Source of the DNA: Verrucomicrobia bacterium IMCC26134
GTDB lineage: Bacteria > Verrucomicrobiota > Verrucomicrobiia > Opitutales > Opitutaceae
Length of the DNA: 64,000 bases
Direction of reading: 5' to 3'
Assembly (NCBI GenBank): GCA_000972765.1
Contig: CP011265.1
Span: 3,283,001 to 3,347,000 of the forward strand
In this document: piece after piece, positions 40,211 to 49,423 of the stretch
How the letters are laid out: every line of letters starts with the position of its first letter
How positions within the stretch are numbered: the stretch's first letter is position 1
The notes under the pieces: model-generated
Told to the model about the DNA's origin: nothing
The model's input: only the letters and a program-made list of their open reading frames with translations
Database searches by the model: none
Translations under genes and position numbers: made by a program

Positions 40211-41467
40211 ATGTCTGACTTTATTCCCCGTTCCGACGCCCCTGCCGTGTCTTCTTCCCCTAACGTCCTGCCTCTGCCTGCGCCAACGGTAGCACCTCGA
40301 CACCAAGACCTTGAGATCAAAGATGCGCACATTATTTTTGGCGCGGTCTGGCGCGACCTCGAAGCCCAGTTCGGCCGGGATCAGCTCAGGTTCCCAAAGG
40401 AAATCATCCTGCTGGGCGGCGCCCCGGGCTCCGGCAAGGGAACCAATACCTCCTTCATCCTCAAAGCCCGCGGCCTCACCTGCGAACCGATCGTGGTGAG
40501 TTCCCTGCTGGACTCACCCGAGGCCCGCCGCCTCAAGGACGCCGGCCACATGGTCGGCGACCGCCAGGTCATCGGCATCCTGTTCGCCCGGCTCATTCAT
40601 CCCGAATACCGCGACGGCGTCATTCTCGACGGCTTCCCCCGCACCCAGGTCCAGGTTGAGTGCTTGAAACTCCTCGTCGACCGCATGCACGCCCTGCGTC
40701 GCGAGTTTTATCCCACCGCGCTGCGCGCCCACTTCCGCCAGCCCACGGTGCATATCATGGCGCTGTTCGTGGATGAAAAAACGTCCGTCGAACGTCAGCT
40801 CAAACGCGGCCACGAAAACCGCCAGCACAACGAAGAGGTCCGCCGCACCGGCCTAGGCGAACTCCTCGAGGAACGCGCCACCGACTACGACCTCGAACTC
40901 GCCAAGCGCCGCTACCGCGTCTTCAAGGAGCAAACCTGGGACGCGCTCCAGTCACTCCGCGAAATCTACCACTACCATCTGGTCAACGCCCAGGGCTCGC
41001 TCCAGGAGGTCGAGCAAAACATCCTTCGCGAGCTCCAATACCAAAGCTCCCTCGAGCTAGACCCGCGCACCCACGACCGCCTGCGCGCCATTCCTGTCGC
41101 CAACGATATCATCGTCCACGCCCGCCAGGAACTGGTCAAACGTCTCGACGGCTACGAATACGAGCACGCCGATTTGCTCGCCCAAGTCGTGGTGTTCATC
41201 GAGCGCAAGATCATGCCCATCATCCTCCGCCATGCCATCTCCGGCGTCGCGCTGGTGAACACCGAGGACACCCTGCTGGACGACCCCGTCGCCCTCGCCA
41301 TCCTGATCGACGTATTTAGCGAGCGCGGCTTCCATGCCACGGTGGATCTGCATCGCATCGAGGTGCCCGACAGCTTCGATATCGCCACCGGCAAGATTGC
41401 CTGCCGTATCAAGAAAGTCTTCCGCATCCAGATTCGTTTCCAAGGCTCCGAAATCCGTCGCGGCTAA
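40211..41467 (+). CDS. Adenylate-kinase-like nucleoside monophosphate kinase with C-terminal extension
   Basis: 418 residues from MSDFIPRS (40211). Residues about 62-260 carry an adenylate-kinase core: Walker A GGAPGSGKGTNT (69-80), VVSSLLDSPEARRLKDAG, VILDGFPRTQVQVECL and a lid-type ERQLKRGHENRQ. Normal adenylate kinases have about 214 residues, so roughly 160 residues at the C-terminus are extra (HARQELVKRLDGYEYEHADL, FIERKIMPIILRHAISG, ATVDLHRIEVPDSF), of no recognised family, and some 60 disordered residues precede the core. Substrate may be AMP or another nucleotide. It is followed by metW-like gene in the same direction. The frame extends upstream to 40094 without support. Confidence 0.75.
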   Translation: MSDFIPRSDAPAVSSSPNVLPLPAPTVAPRHQDLEIKDAHIIFGAVWRDLEAQFGRDQLRFPKEIILLGGAPGSGKGTNTSFILKARGLTCEPIVVSSLLDSPEARRLKDAGHMVGDRQVIGILFARLIHPEYRDGVILDGFPRTQVQVECLKLLVDRMHALRREFYPTALRAHFRQPTVHIMALFVDEKTSVERQLKRGHENRQHNEEVRRTGLGELLEERATDYDLELAKRRYRVFKEQTWDALQSLREIYHYHLVNAQGSLQEVEQNILRELQYQSSLELDPRTHDRLRAIPVANDIIVHARQELVKRLDGYEYEHADLLAQVVVFIERKIMPIILRHAISGVALVNTEDTLLDDPVALAILIDVFSERGFHATVDLHRIEVPDSFDIATGKIACRIKKVFRIQIRFQGSEIRRG

Positions 41468-41549
41468 GCCGTGGATTTCCGGACGACCTGACATCGCCTC
41501 GCATCCTTGCCATTCGTTCCAGCTTAGTCGTGATTGCCCGCAACACCTG

Positions 41550-42155
41550 ATGCCATCGCCCGCCATAAAACGCACCGTCGACATGCAGATCATCGCCGAC
41601 TGGGTCGAGCCTCGCTCCCGCGTGCTCGACCTCGGTTGCGGACGGGGCGTGCTGCTTGAATCGCTCGTCCAGACCAAGCAGATCTTCGCCGTCGGAGTGG
41701 ATCTCGAGTTCGACAAGATCACGTCCTGCGTGCGACGCGGCCTCACCGCCTATCAAGGCGACATGCTTTCCTACATGGCCACTTTTCCCGACGCCCACTT
41801 CGACCGGGTGATCTGCTCGCGCACGCTCGAAGAGGTGCCCAACCCCTCGGCGGTCATCGCCGAGGCCCTGCGTGTCGGCCGGGCCGTCACCGTGGGTTTC
41901 GTGAACCATGGATATTGGAAAAATCGATACGACACGCTCCTGCACGGTCGCAAACCGCGCAACCCCGTCTATCCGCAGCCCTGGCACGAATGCCGCCCGG
42001 CCAATCCCGCCACGCTGGCCGACTTCGAGGAGTTCTGCGCCGCGCGAGGCTACCGAATCGCCCGCCGCGCGGTGTTGCGCGGCGACTGGCACACCCCGTG
42101 CAAGTTCCTGCCCAATCTCCTCGCCGGCTACGCCCTCTACGATCTCGCCCGCTGA
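41550..42155 (+). CDS. metW: MetW-like methyltransferase-fold protein
   Basis: 201 residues, the normal MetW size. Starts MPSPAIKRTVDMQIIADWVE, then SAM motif I VLDLGCGRGVLLESL, GVDLEFDKI, YQGDMLSYMATFPDAHFDRV, CSRTLEEVPNPSAVI and NHGYWKNRYDTLLHGRKP, all typical of MetW. MetW works with MetX homoserine acyltransferase in methionine synthesis in many bacteria, but metX is not next to it here. Start chosen at 41550, since the frame upstream overlaps the preceding gene. Convergent with the vWA gene, whose stop lies 15 bp away. Confidence 0.85.
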   Translation: MPSPAIKRTVDMQIIADWVEPRSRVLDLGCGRGVLLESLVQTKQIFAVGVDLEFDKITSCVRRGLTAYQGDMLSYMATFPDAHFDRVICSRTLEEVPNPSAVIAEALRVGRAVTVGFVNHGYWKNRYDTLLHGRKPRNPVYPQPWHECRPANPATLADFEEFCAARGYRIARRAVLRGDWHTPCKFLPNLLAGYALYDLAR

Positions 42156-42170
42156 GCTGCACCCCAGGGA

Positions 42171-43709
42171 TTACTTGGAGGCGGCCTCTTCCTTCGCCTT
42201 GAGTTCCTCGAGCCGCTTGGTGGTTAGGAGCTGGAAGGTGCCGCCATTGCGCTTGGCGAGAGTAGTGAGCACTTCGGTGGGTTTTTCCGTGTTATCCTTC
42301 GGACCCGCAAAGAGGAATAGATTAACGGCGGCACGCTCGGGTAATAGCGCTTTCTGCAGACGGCTGAAATGCGCGTAGAAGTCGGTCCATTCACCGCCCT
42401 GAATCGTTGATACATAGTTGGATTCGTTGATCGGACTACCGTCTTTTCGTGCCCAACCAGTGAGATCCCGGGTGATGGTAAATCCTTCTTTTTTGAGCCG
42501 GGCCTGCACATCGGCGCGGAAAATGTCGTCGTTGTCTCTGATGATGATGGGAAGGCGGCCGGCGGCCACTATCTTGGCATTGGCGACATCGAACTCGGCC
42601 CGTGCCTTGGAACGAGAGCGGCTGCGCGCATCAACTATGGCATTAAGATCGATACCTTCACGGGCTAGATCGGCGCGCTTTTTATCCACCGCTTCCCTCC
42701 GTTTCGCGAGGGTCTGTTCGTCCACAAGAACCCGGACCGCGCCGGCAGAGCCGGTGATGATGTAAACAACATCAGGCTGCTGCTCGAGCGCGGCGTGGGT
42801 AGCTCGCGCCCAAACCGGAGGCAGGAAGAGCGGGTCTATGCCGGAGTCGGCCGGAAGCGGTTTGCGAGTCCAGGTCACACGGCCCGCAGATGAGTAGGCA
42901 CCCAGACGATCCAACCGGCTGTTCACCGGTTCCATCCAGGCGAAGAATTTGTTTTTATTCTCGCTCGTGGCGATGACCAGTTCAGGTCCGAACACATTTA
43001 CTGTGAAATCATTTCTATCTCCGGTGCCTCCTTCGAAAAGCACGACATTGAACTTGGCCGAGGGGGGCAGGCGACCGACGAGGCGCATGATTTCCTCCCG
43101 GATGATAGTGAAGGCGCGAAAGCCCCCTTTGGCCTCGGACATGATGTCGCGACTGGTGTCGACCACGAAGACGATCTTGCTAACATTCTGCGTGGTCGAG
43201 CCGAGGAAACTCAGCGACATGAACCCGCGCCCGCCGAGACCAGTGCCGCCGCCCATCGAGGTTGCCATGCCGGAACCGGCACCCATGCCGACGCCCGAAC
43301 CCATGCCGCCGAAGCCGCCAAAGCCACCCGCGCCCATCGAGGGCAGGTCGGGCATGGCGGGCATTTGGAGGGCGTTCTCGGCGGTGGAGAAAATGCGATT
43401 CGCGGAGACGGGGCTCTGCGAGGAGCTGCTCGCGCTTGCGCGGCGCGCAACCTGAAGGCGGTGCTCGACCTGCTTGGCCGCGCCTTCGTTCTGCGCGGCG
43501 GCCTCGAAGGTTTTCTTTTTGCCGCCGACGTTTTGTTGCACGACGACGGCAGCGGCAACCAGACCCAGAGCGACGTGCAAAATCACCGTGATGAGCAAAG
43601 GCATGCTCGAGGTGATGCGATGGTAGAGGTTCTTCTTTTTCTGGACGGCGGCGATATGCTCGGCCGGGGTCTCTGCGGCAGGCGTGGAGTTATCAGGTAG
43701 ATCGGACAT
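42171..43709 (-). CDS. Membrane-anchored vWA-like protein, putative effector of the ExbBD complex
   Basis: 512 residues. A cytoplasmic N-terminus with a basic stretch (QKKKNLYHR) precedes one transmembrane helix (about 37-57, PLLITVILHVALGLVAAAVVV). A glycine/methionine-rich linker (about 120-165) leads to a vWA-like domain beginning KIVFVVDTSRDIM near residue 178; the MIDAS motif is DTSRD instead of D-x-S-x-S, so metal binding may be weakened. The topology of one helix plus periplasmic domain is that of TonB/TolA. Last gene of the TPR-TPR-ExbB-ExbD-ExbD run, 18 bp after ExbD-2. I infer that it transmits motor force in the periplasm; the partner is unknown. Confidence 0.72.
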   Translation of the reverse strand: MSDLPDNSTPAAETPAEHIAAVQKKKNLYHRITSSMPLLITVILHVALGLVAAAVVVQQNVGGKKKTFEAAAQNEGAAKQVEHRLQVARRASASSSSQSPVSANRIFSTAENALQMPAMPDLPSMGAGGFGGFGGMGSGVGMGAGSGMATSMGGGTGLGGRGFMSLSFLGSTTQNVSKIVFVVDTSRDIMSEAKGGFRAFTIIREEIMRLVGRLPPSAKFNVVLFEGGTGDRNDFTVNVFGPELVIATSENKNKFFAWMEPVNSRLDRLGAYSSAGRVTWTRKPLPADSGIDPLFLPPVWARATHAALEQQPDVVYIITGSAGAVRVLVDEQTLAKRREAVDKKRADLAREGIDLNAIVDARSRSRSKARAEFDVANAKIVAAGRLPIIIRDNDDIFRADVQARLKKEGFTITRDLTGWARKDGSPINESNYVSTIQGGEWTDFYAHFSRLQKALLPERAAVNLFLFAGPKDNTEKPTEVLTTLAKRNGGTFQLLTTKRLEELKAKEEAASK

Positions 43710-43727
43710 GGCGCGTGGGACGACGTG

Positions 43728-44174
43728 TTACTCCGTCGCGTCGTCGGCGGTGAAGGTGACGTTGGTGACGCCGGCGACCGCGAGGGAGTTGAGCACGTCG
43801 ATGGTGCGGTAGTAGGGGGAATCGGGATGACTGATAAGCGTGACAACGAGCTTCGATTTGGCGGCGTCGCTGGAGGCTTTCAGCTGGCCGAGGGTGCTGG
43901 TGAGCTGGGGCAATTCGTGACTGGACGGGGAATCATAGACCTCGTCATTGAGGGTGACCTCGCCAGCCTCGTCGACTTGGAGAATCTGCTCATCGACAAA
44001 CTCGGTGGAGGTGCTCGCGACGGCGAGCCCGGGGAGCTTGGTCTGGAGGATTTGTTCGATGCGGATCTGCGCGGCCAGCGCCATGAAAAATACGAGAATC
44101 ACAAACACCACGTCGATCATGGGCGCGATCTGGAAACCGACGTCTGGGTTGGAGGCTTGGACGGGGAAGCGCAT
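43728..44174 (-). CDS. exbD: ExbD/TolR family biopolymer transport protein (second)
   Basis: 148 residues from MRFPVQAS (44174). It has the FQIAPMIDVVFVILVFFMALAA transmembrane helix with the essential Asp21 that carries protons in ExbD/TolR, then a periplasmic domain (VTLNDEVYDS, KLVVTLISHPDSPYYRTIDVLN, GVTNVTF). It works with ExbB-type channels in the inner membrane. Two non-identical ExbD genes in a row are common in this phylum and suggest a heteromeric stator. The frame is open 5' to 44282, but that part reads low-complexity sequence and an earlier start would add an unlikely N-terminus. Confidence 0.88.
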   Translation of the reverse strand: MRFPVQASNPDVGFQIAPMIDVVFVILVFFMALAAQIRIEQILQTKLPGLAVASTSTEFVDEQILQVDEAGEVTLNDEVYDSPSSHELPQLTSTLGQLKASSDAAKSKLVVTLISHPDSPYYRTIDVLNSLAVAGVTNVTFTADDATE

Positions 44175-44285
44175 GGGGAAAACGGGAAGGAGAAAAACTG
44201 GAATTGAAAAAGTGGAAACAGGGGAAACGGAAAGCGGGAGGGGGCGGTCTGACTTGGTGTTTCCGGTTTTTCGTTTTTCCACTTT

Positions 44286-44711
44286 TCAACGGGCGACAGT
44301 GGCGAAGGTGACGTCGATGATGCCGGCTTGGGCGGCGGCGTTGACGACGGCATTGATGTAACGGACGGGGGTCTCGGCGTCGGCGCGGACGAGCACGCGG
44401 ACCTTGGCGTCGGCCTTTTTACGGGCGGCCAGCGCAGCGATGACCTCGTTGGGAGCCACGACACGCTCCTCATAGGTGGTGACGGCGGCGTTATCGGCCG
44501 CCTTCCAGGCGATGTTAAAAACGAGTTCGCCCTCGGAATCCTCCTTCTTGTTGGCATCCGGCGCGACAGGCACCTTGATGCCGGGGTCGTAGCGGGCCAC
44601 CGACGAGGTCGCGATACTCATAAAGAATATGAGCAGGACCAGAAGCACATCGATCATCGGCGCGATTTGAAATTCGGGCTCGCCGTCGCCACCGCCACCA
44701 CCGCCAGCCAT
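44286..44711 (-). CDS. exbD: ExbD/TolR family biopolymer transport protein (first)
   Basis: 141 residues: a Gly-rich N-terminus (MAGGGGGGDGEPEF), then QIAPMIDVLLVLLIFFMSIATS with the proton-carrying Asp21, then a periplasmic domain (GELVFNIAWKAADNAAVTT, VRVLVRADAETPVRYINAVV, GIIDVTFA). Lies 61 bp after ExbB. It differs from the second ExbD throughout the periplasmic part, with a longer insertion around residues 45-80, so the two are not recent duplicates. Confidence 0.9.
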   Translation of the reverse strand: MAGGGGGGDGEPEFQIAPMIDVLLVLLIFFMSIATSSVARYDPGIKVPVAPDANKKEDSEGELVFNIAWKAADNAAVTTYEERVVAPNEVIAALAARKKADAKVRVLVRADAETPVRYINAVVNAAAQAGIIDVTFATVAR

Positions 44712-44772
44712 GTTGGTAAGGGGTTAAGGTTAGGATTTAAGGTTTAGGAGGAAGGGGAATCGCGCGACGCGA

Positions 44773-45570
44773 TCAGCCCCGGGCGGAGGTCGCGTCAACA
44801 GAGGCGGCGCCAGTGACCCAATTAGGCGTGGCGGCGACGTGTTCACCGCCCTCGAAGGCGACCTCCTTCATGTGCTCGTAAGGGTAGCAACGGAAAAGGT
44901 CGTTCACCGCGAGGGAGAGTTCATGGATCTGGTGCGAAACGCGGTTGCGCAGGAGGTAGTAGAACACGAAAGCAGGGATGGCGACGGCGAGACCGGAGGC
45001 CGTGGCATGAAGCACGTGGCCGATGGCGCCGGAAAGCTTGGAGGGATCCGCCGCACCCGCCTGGCCCATGGCGGCGAAGGCCTGGATCATGCCGACGACA
45101 GTGCCGGTAAGACCGACCATGGGTGCAATCACGCCAATGACGGAGAGGTAGGCGATCTTGTTTTGAAACTTGGAATTCTCGCCGATAATCGCGGCGCCCA
45201 TGGCATCTTCGGAAGCGGTCTTGCCTCCGGTGGAGTGCATGATGCCGGCGTGCACGACCTCGGCGACTGAACCGGAGTTCGCGGCGGTCCAGGCGTAGGC
45301 ACCGTGATAGTCGCCGGCGCGGAAGTAGGTCCGTAGCGTATCGATATCGGCGGGCGGTATGAACTGCTTGGAGGCGGTCTTCAGGTAGAGATCGATGACC
45401 AGATAGACGATGAGTGCGGAACAGGCCCAAAGCGGCATGATAAAGGGCGAGGACAGCTCCTTGAGCAGGCTAACGGAGTGGGCTTGCTCGGGAGCGACGG
45501 CAGCGGCTTGAGCGAGCAAGGCGAAGGGCGTGGCGGCGGCGAAGGAGACAAGGACGAGGACGCGTTTCAT
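44773..45570 (-). CDS. exbB: ExbB/TolQ/MotA family proton channel protein
   Basis: 265 residues. A cleavable signal-like N-terminus (VSFAAATPFALLAQA) is followed by a first helix (FIMPLWACSALIVYLVIDLYL), a cytoplasmic loop, and the MotA/TolQ/ExbB signature helices (YLSVIGVIAPMVGLTGTVVGMIQAFAAM and ATASGLAVAIPAFVFYYLLRN). With the two ExbD proteins it would form the inner-membrane proton-driven motor. The cytoplasmic C-terminal tail ends in low-complexity sequence. Confidence 0.9.
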   Translation of the reverse strand: MKRVLVLVSFAAATPFALLAQAAAVAPEQAHSVSLLKELSSPFIMPLWACSALIVYLVIDLYLKTASKQFIPPADIDTLRTYFRAGDYHGAYAWTAANSGSVAEVVHAGIMHSTGGKTASEDAMGAAIIGENSKFQNKIAYLSVIGVIAPMVGLTGTVVGMIQAFAAMGQAGAADPSKLSGAIGHVLHATASGLAVAIPAFVFYYLLRNRVSHQIHELSLAVNDLFRCYPYEHMKEVAFEGGEHVAATPNWVTGAASVDATSARG

Positions 45571-45637
45571 GATGGTTCGGGTTAAGTTAAAAGTTATAAA
45601 ATCGCAGTGGAGAAAGGGCGATGGCGGGCAGCATCGA

Positions 45638-46468
45638 TCAAAGATTAAACTCCTTCTTGGCCTGTGCGGCCTGAAGAGTGGCGGGATAAGTGTCGATCAG
45701 GTCCAGGGCGGAGCGTTCGGCGCGGCTCCCGTCGCCGTAACCCTTGTAGGCGCGGGCGGCGCCAAGCAGGGCGGCGGGCATGAGTTCGTCTTGAGTGCCA
45801 TAAAAAGCCGGGATCCGGAGATAACATTCCAACGCCTCGGCGTGGGCGGCGCGGGCGGCGGCAAGGTCTCCGCGCAAGAGCCAGGCGCGGGCCTGCACTC
45901 TGGGAGTAGCCTCGCGGAGGATCTCCTCGAGCATGACATTGGCGAGCGCTTCCTTGCCGGCGCGGACATCGAGCTGGGCAAGGGCGAGCTTGGCGCTGCC
46001 ACTAACCTCGGGCCCGAGGCCACTCTGGATCAACTCACGCGCCGAAGACGTGATCGCGGAACTATCAGTGCCGAGCAGGAGGGCTTTCAGCCGAAGATCG
46101 GCAGCGCGAGGCCAGTAGGAGCCGAAGATCTTGGAGAAGGGCGCGAACTGACGATAAACGGGCTCGATGATTTTCAGTGCCTCGGCACCCGAACCGGCAG
46201 CGACGAGTTTCTCGGCCTCGTCGAGCGCCTCGGGTTCCGGAAACTCGATGCGAGCGATGTCGCCGATGGGGAAACGACGCTCGGAAGAGCCGCCGCCGGC
46301 GAGGGCCACTTGCTGAACGAGCACACCAACGCCCAGACTGACGGAATCGGCGGCTAGAGCGGTGCCGTTTTTAAGAATATAGCGCTGCCCGTAAGACACC
46401 GGAAGAATAGCCAATGCACAGTATCCAGTAACCAATGTCAGATAGCGTCGAGGGTGCATGAGGCTCAT
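45638..46468 (-). CDS. Exported TPR-like protein of the ExbBD cluster
   Basis: 276 residues with a signal peptide (YLTLVTGYCALAILPVSYG). N-terminal strand-rich part (YILKNGTALAADSVSLGVGV, RFPIGDIARIEFPE), then helical TPR-like repeats (EKLVAAGSGAEALKIIEPVY, ALAQLDVRAGKEALANVMLE, LLRGDLAAARAAHAEALECYL). Start overlaps the stop of the 960-residue TPR gene by 4 bp. Its presence next to ExbB recurs in this type of cluster. Probably a periplasmic scaffold; no catalytic motif. Confidence 0.72.
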   Translation of the reverse strand: MSLMHPRRYLTLVTGYCALAILPVSYGQRYILKNGTALAADSVSLGVGVLVQQVALAGGGSSERRFPIGDIARIEFPEPEALDEAEKLVAAGSGAEALKIIEPVYRQFAPFSKIFGSYWPRAADLRLKALLLGTDSSAITSSARELIQSGLGPEVSGSAKLALAQLDVRAGKEALANVMLEEILREATPRVQARAWLLRGDLAAARAAHAEALECYLRIPAFYGTQDELMPAALLGAARAYKGYGDGSRAERSALDLIDTYPATLQAAQAKKEFNL

Positions 46469-49347
46469 GATTTTTCAGGGGCCCGGGAGGCGGGAATGCG
46501 GGCCTGGAGACCGGACTTGAGAACGGCGGCCTCCCGCCACTCGGGAAACTTCTCCAACTCGCGGAAGGTGAACAGACGGTTCACGGTGGTGAGCGCTTCC
46601 TGGATTTGGCCCAGTTTATCGAAAGTCTGGGCGGAACGAAGGTAGGCCTTGGCGACCCACGAAGGGAAGCGTTTGTAAGAGAGGTAAATTCGTTGGTAGT
46701 GCGCCTGGGCCTTGGCGAGGTCGTCGGAAGTGCCGCGACGGAGCGCAAGTTCGCCGAGCTGATAGAGGGCCTCGGCGGTGGCCTCGCCGCGCCAGGAACG
46801 ATTTCCGGCGACCTGCTCGAAGAGCCCCCTGGCCGCGTCGAATTTACCCAGGAGCAGCTGCGCGTGAGCGCGACCAAGGGTCGCCTCCTTGAGTTTGAAG
46901 CGGGCGCCTGCGACGTCGATGGCAGCATTGAAGCGAGTCAGCGCCTCGGCGCCGTTGCCCTCGAGCAAGGCAATCTCGCCGAGGCCGGTGTAACCGTAGT
47001 CTGCGAAAATGGACTTGGGGTGTGCGGAGACGATCTGCTCGTAGAACTTCCCGGCGACATCGGGCTGGCCAAGGGAGAGCAGAAGATCGCCGACCTTGCC
47101 AAGGATGCCCGGCGGCAACTGGTCGGGCGCATAGGTGGAGGCGATCTTGCCGAGCAACTGGTCGCGGAGCGCGGCGTTTTTCCTGAATGCAGCGATCTCG
47201 GAGTGAACGAAAAAAACCCGGGCTTTGGCGGTGGGGTTGGCGCGAGTGCCATCGGAGAGCAGGAGTTGATCAACACGGTCAAAAAGCACCTGATCGGCAG
47301 CGGGATCGGGTTTGGGCTCGCCCATCTTGACGCGAGGAGGCCGGGCCAGACTCGCGGCCAATTCGACGAGCAGGCGCTCAACATCTCCACGGTTGGGATC
47401 CGTGACGTAGCGACGGGTGATCTGGGCGACGAGCTCCAGCGCCTCTTGGGATTTACCCTCCTTGTTGCGGATGCGGCTGATCCAATAGGCGGCGTTGATA
47501 ACGAAAGGATGATCGGGTTTTTCGGCGGCGAACTGCTGCCACATGGCGACGGCGGCGTCGAACTCGCGGCGGGCCTGATAGTGGCGGGTCAGTTCATCGA
47601 GCACGTAGCCAAGCTGCTCGTCTGAGAGAGGCAGGTTGAGCGCCTCCTGGTAGGCCGCGATGGCCTCGGGAATACGACCCAAACCGGCGAGCGCGTCGGC
47701 CTGAAGGGAAAACAACTCGCCACGCTGGGGCTGCTCGGGCGGGTAGTCGGCGAGCCATTTCCCGCAAAGCGCGGCGGAAGCCGTGTAGTCTTCCCGGCCA
47801 TACGCAATCGCGGCGAGACGGTAGCGGGCGTCGGGCACGAACCGCCCCTCATGAAAGTCTTTGAGGTAGTCCTTGATCTGGCGTTCGGCATCGGAGCCGC
47901 GGCCCTCGGCCAGATCGGCCATGGCGGCAAGATAACGGGCCTCCTCGATGAAATTCCCATTGGGGAAATCCTTGGCGTAGCACTGCACGACCGTGCGCGC
48001 CTCGGCATAGCGGGCGAGGCTGAAGAGCGCGTTGGCACTCATGAGTCGCATGGGCTCGGTCAGCTCCGATTCGGGATATCGATCGGTGGCGAGCCCCAGA
48101 AAGGTCAGCTGGGTGGCGAGATCCTGGCGCTGGCCGGCGGCCATGGCGGCGAGGTAGAGCGCCTGCGAACCGAACTTGGACGCGGGAAAGGCGTGGGTGA
48201 AGCGGTCTACGGAATCGCGCACTTTTTCAAAGCGGCCCGCATCAGCGTAGCACCGAATCAGGCCGAAATAGGCGGTCTCACGCTCAAGGGACTCGGGGAA
48301 ATTCGCGATGAGATCCTCGTAAAGCAGGGCGGCCTCCCAAACACCGCCGCGCTCCTGGAACGTGTAGGCGAGCCGGTAACGCAAGGTGGCGTCATAGCCG
48401 GGAAGTTTCTCCACCTGATCAAGGGAAGCCTTGGCCTGCTCGCGCCGGGCGTTGAGCCGGCGGATGGCATCGGAGTCGGTCGCGGAGGGACCGGGGATAG
48501 CCTGCAGCCTGGCTAGGGCGCGATCGAGGGTGGCGTTGCGGATTTTCTGCTCGGCGATGAGTGCGTCGCGGGGGGTGATGGTGCGGAAGCAGGCAAGCGC
48601 TCCGGCGTTGTCACCAGATTTCATCAGGGCATCGCCGAGCTGGAGCGACAAGAGGTTCAGACCGGCGAGATTGTCCACCAGCGCCAGGTTGCCCCGCAAC
48701 AGGCCGAGACCTCGACGGGCGTCGGAGATGTTGTTACTACGCAGGTGCAGATCAACGAGCGAGATGGCGGCGTCGGCCCAGTCGCGGTCGCGGGCCGAGG
48801 TGGCAAGGAGGCGGTTATAGGTTTCGATGGCGACGGAGAGTTGGCCTGCCTGGTTGGCGGACATGGCGCCGTAGAGCAGTGCCTTGTCGCGGTAGGTGGA
48901 GGACTCCTCGGCACTCTTGAAAACAGGAATGGCTTCGGCATATTTCTGCTGGAGCGCGAGAGAAAGACCGCGGATCATCCGGGCTTCGCCCAAAGCAACG
49001 GGCCCCACCGAAGGAAGCCTGCCGACAGCCTCGCCCAGCTCGGCGGCGCGCGGATAAAGCTGGGCCTGAAAATTCGTGTTCGCCGCCGTCAAAAGCAGCT
49101 TCTCGAGGGTGATACCCGACGGCAGGGTTTCTCCGGCCTGGGCGCGCCTGACGATTTCGTCGAGCAGGACGGCCGCATCCCCGGTTTTTTTGGCCTTTAA
49201 CTGCATCTCCAGTTCAGCGAACTGGTTGACCAACGGAATAACGACCTGCGCAAAAGAGGACAAGGTGCCCGAAAGCGCAAGCAGAGTGAGGACTAGCGTC
49301 GAGCGCCGGAACAACTGAGCGTCGACCGATTTGCGCGAAAGCGTCAT
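46465..49347 (-). CDS. Large exported tetratricopeptide-repeat protein of the ExbBD cluster
   Basis: 960 residues. Signal peptide (STLVLTLLALSGTLSSFAQ), then TPR repeats along nearly the whole length, for example AVLLDEIVRRAQAGE, LSVAIETYNRLLATSARD, EAALLYEDLIANFPESLERE, IPEAIAAYQEALNLPLSDEQ, KAQAHYQRIYLSYKRFPSW and IQEALTTVNRLFTF. The repeats resemble those of YbgF/BamD-type periplasmic scaffold proteins. First gene of the cluster, 76 bp downstream of the OppA gene. Expected in the periplasm, binding envelope partners of the ExbBD motor. Start ATG follows CTCAATT, no Shine-Dalgarno. Confidence 0.8.
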   Translation of the reverse strand: MTLSRKSVDAQLFRRSTLVLTLLALSGTLSSFAQVVIPLVNQFAELEMQLKAKKTGDAAVLLDEIVRRAQAGETLPSGITLEKLLLTAANTNFQAQLYPRAAELGEAVGRLPSVGPVALGEARMIRGLSLALQQKYAEAIPVFKSAEESSTYRDKALLYGAMSANQAGQLSVAIETYNRLLATSARDRDWADAAISLVDLHLRSNNISDARRGLGLLRGNLALVDNLAGLNLLSLQLGDALMKSGDNAGALACFRTITPRDALIAEQKIRNATLDRALARLQAIPGPSATDSDAIRRLNARREQAKASLDQVEKLPGYDATLRYRLAYTFQERGGVWEAALLYEDLIANFPESLERETAYFGLIRCYADAGRFEKVRDSVDRFTHAFPASKFGSQALYLAAMAAGQRQDLATQLTFLGLATDRYPESELTEPMRLMSANALFSLARYAEARTVVQCYAKDFPNGNFIEEARYLAAMADLAEGRGSDAERQIKDYLKDFHEGRFVPDARYRLAAIAYGREDYTASAALCGKWLADYPPEQPQRGELFSLQADALAGLGRIPEAIAAYQEALNLPLSDEQLGYVLDELTRHYQARREFDAAVAMWQQFAAEKPDHPFVINAAYWISRIRNKEGKSQEALELVAQITRRYVTDPNRGDVERLLVELAASLARPPRVKMGEPKPDPAADQVLFDRVDQLLLSDGTRANPTAKARVFFVHSEIAAFRKNAALRDQLLGKIASTYAPDQLPPGILGKVGDLLLSLGQPDVAGKFYEQIVSAHPKSIFADYGYTGLGEIALLEGNGAEALTRFNAAIDVAGARFKLKEATLGRAHAQLLLGKFDAARGLFEQVAGNRSWRGEATAEALYQLGELALRRGTSDDLAKAQAHYQRIYLSYKRFPSWVAKAYLRSAQTFDKLGQIQEALTTVNRLFTFRELEKFPEWREAAVLKSGLQARIPASRAPEKS

Positions 49348-49423
49348 AATTGAGCGTAGTTAAACGCAAGTCCCGGCACCCTAGAGGTCAAGAGCACAGG
49401 CATTCCAATTGGATTAAAATTAT

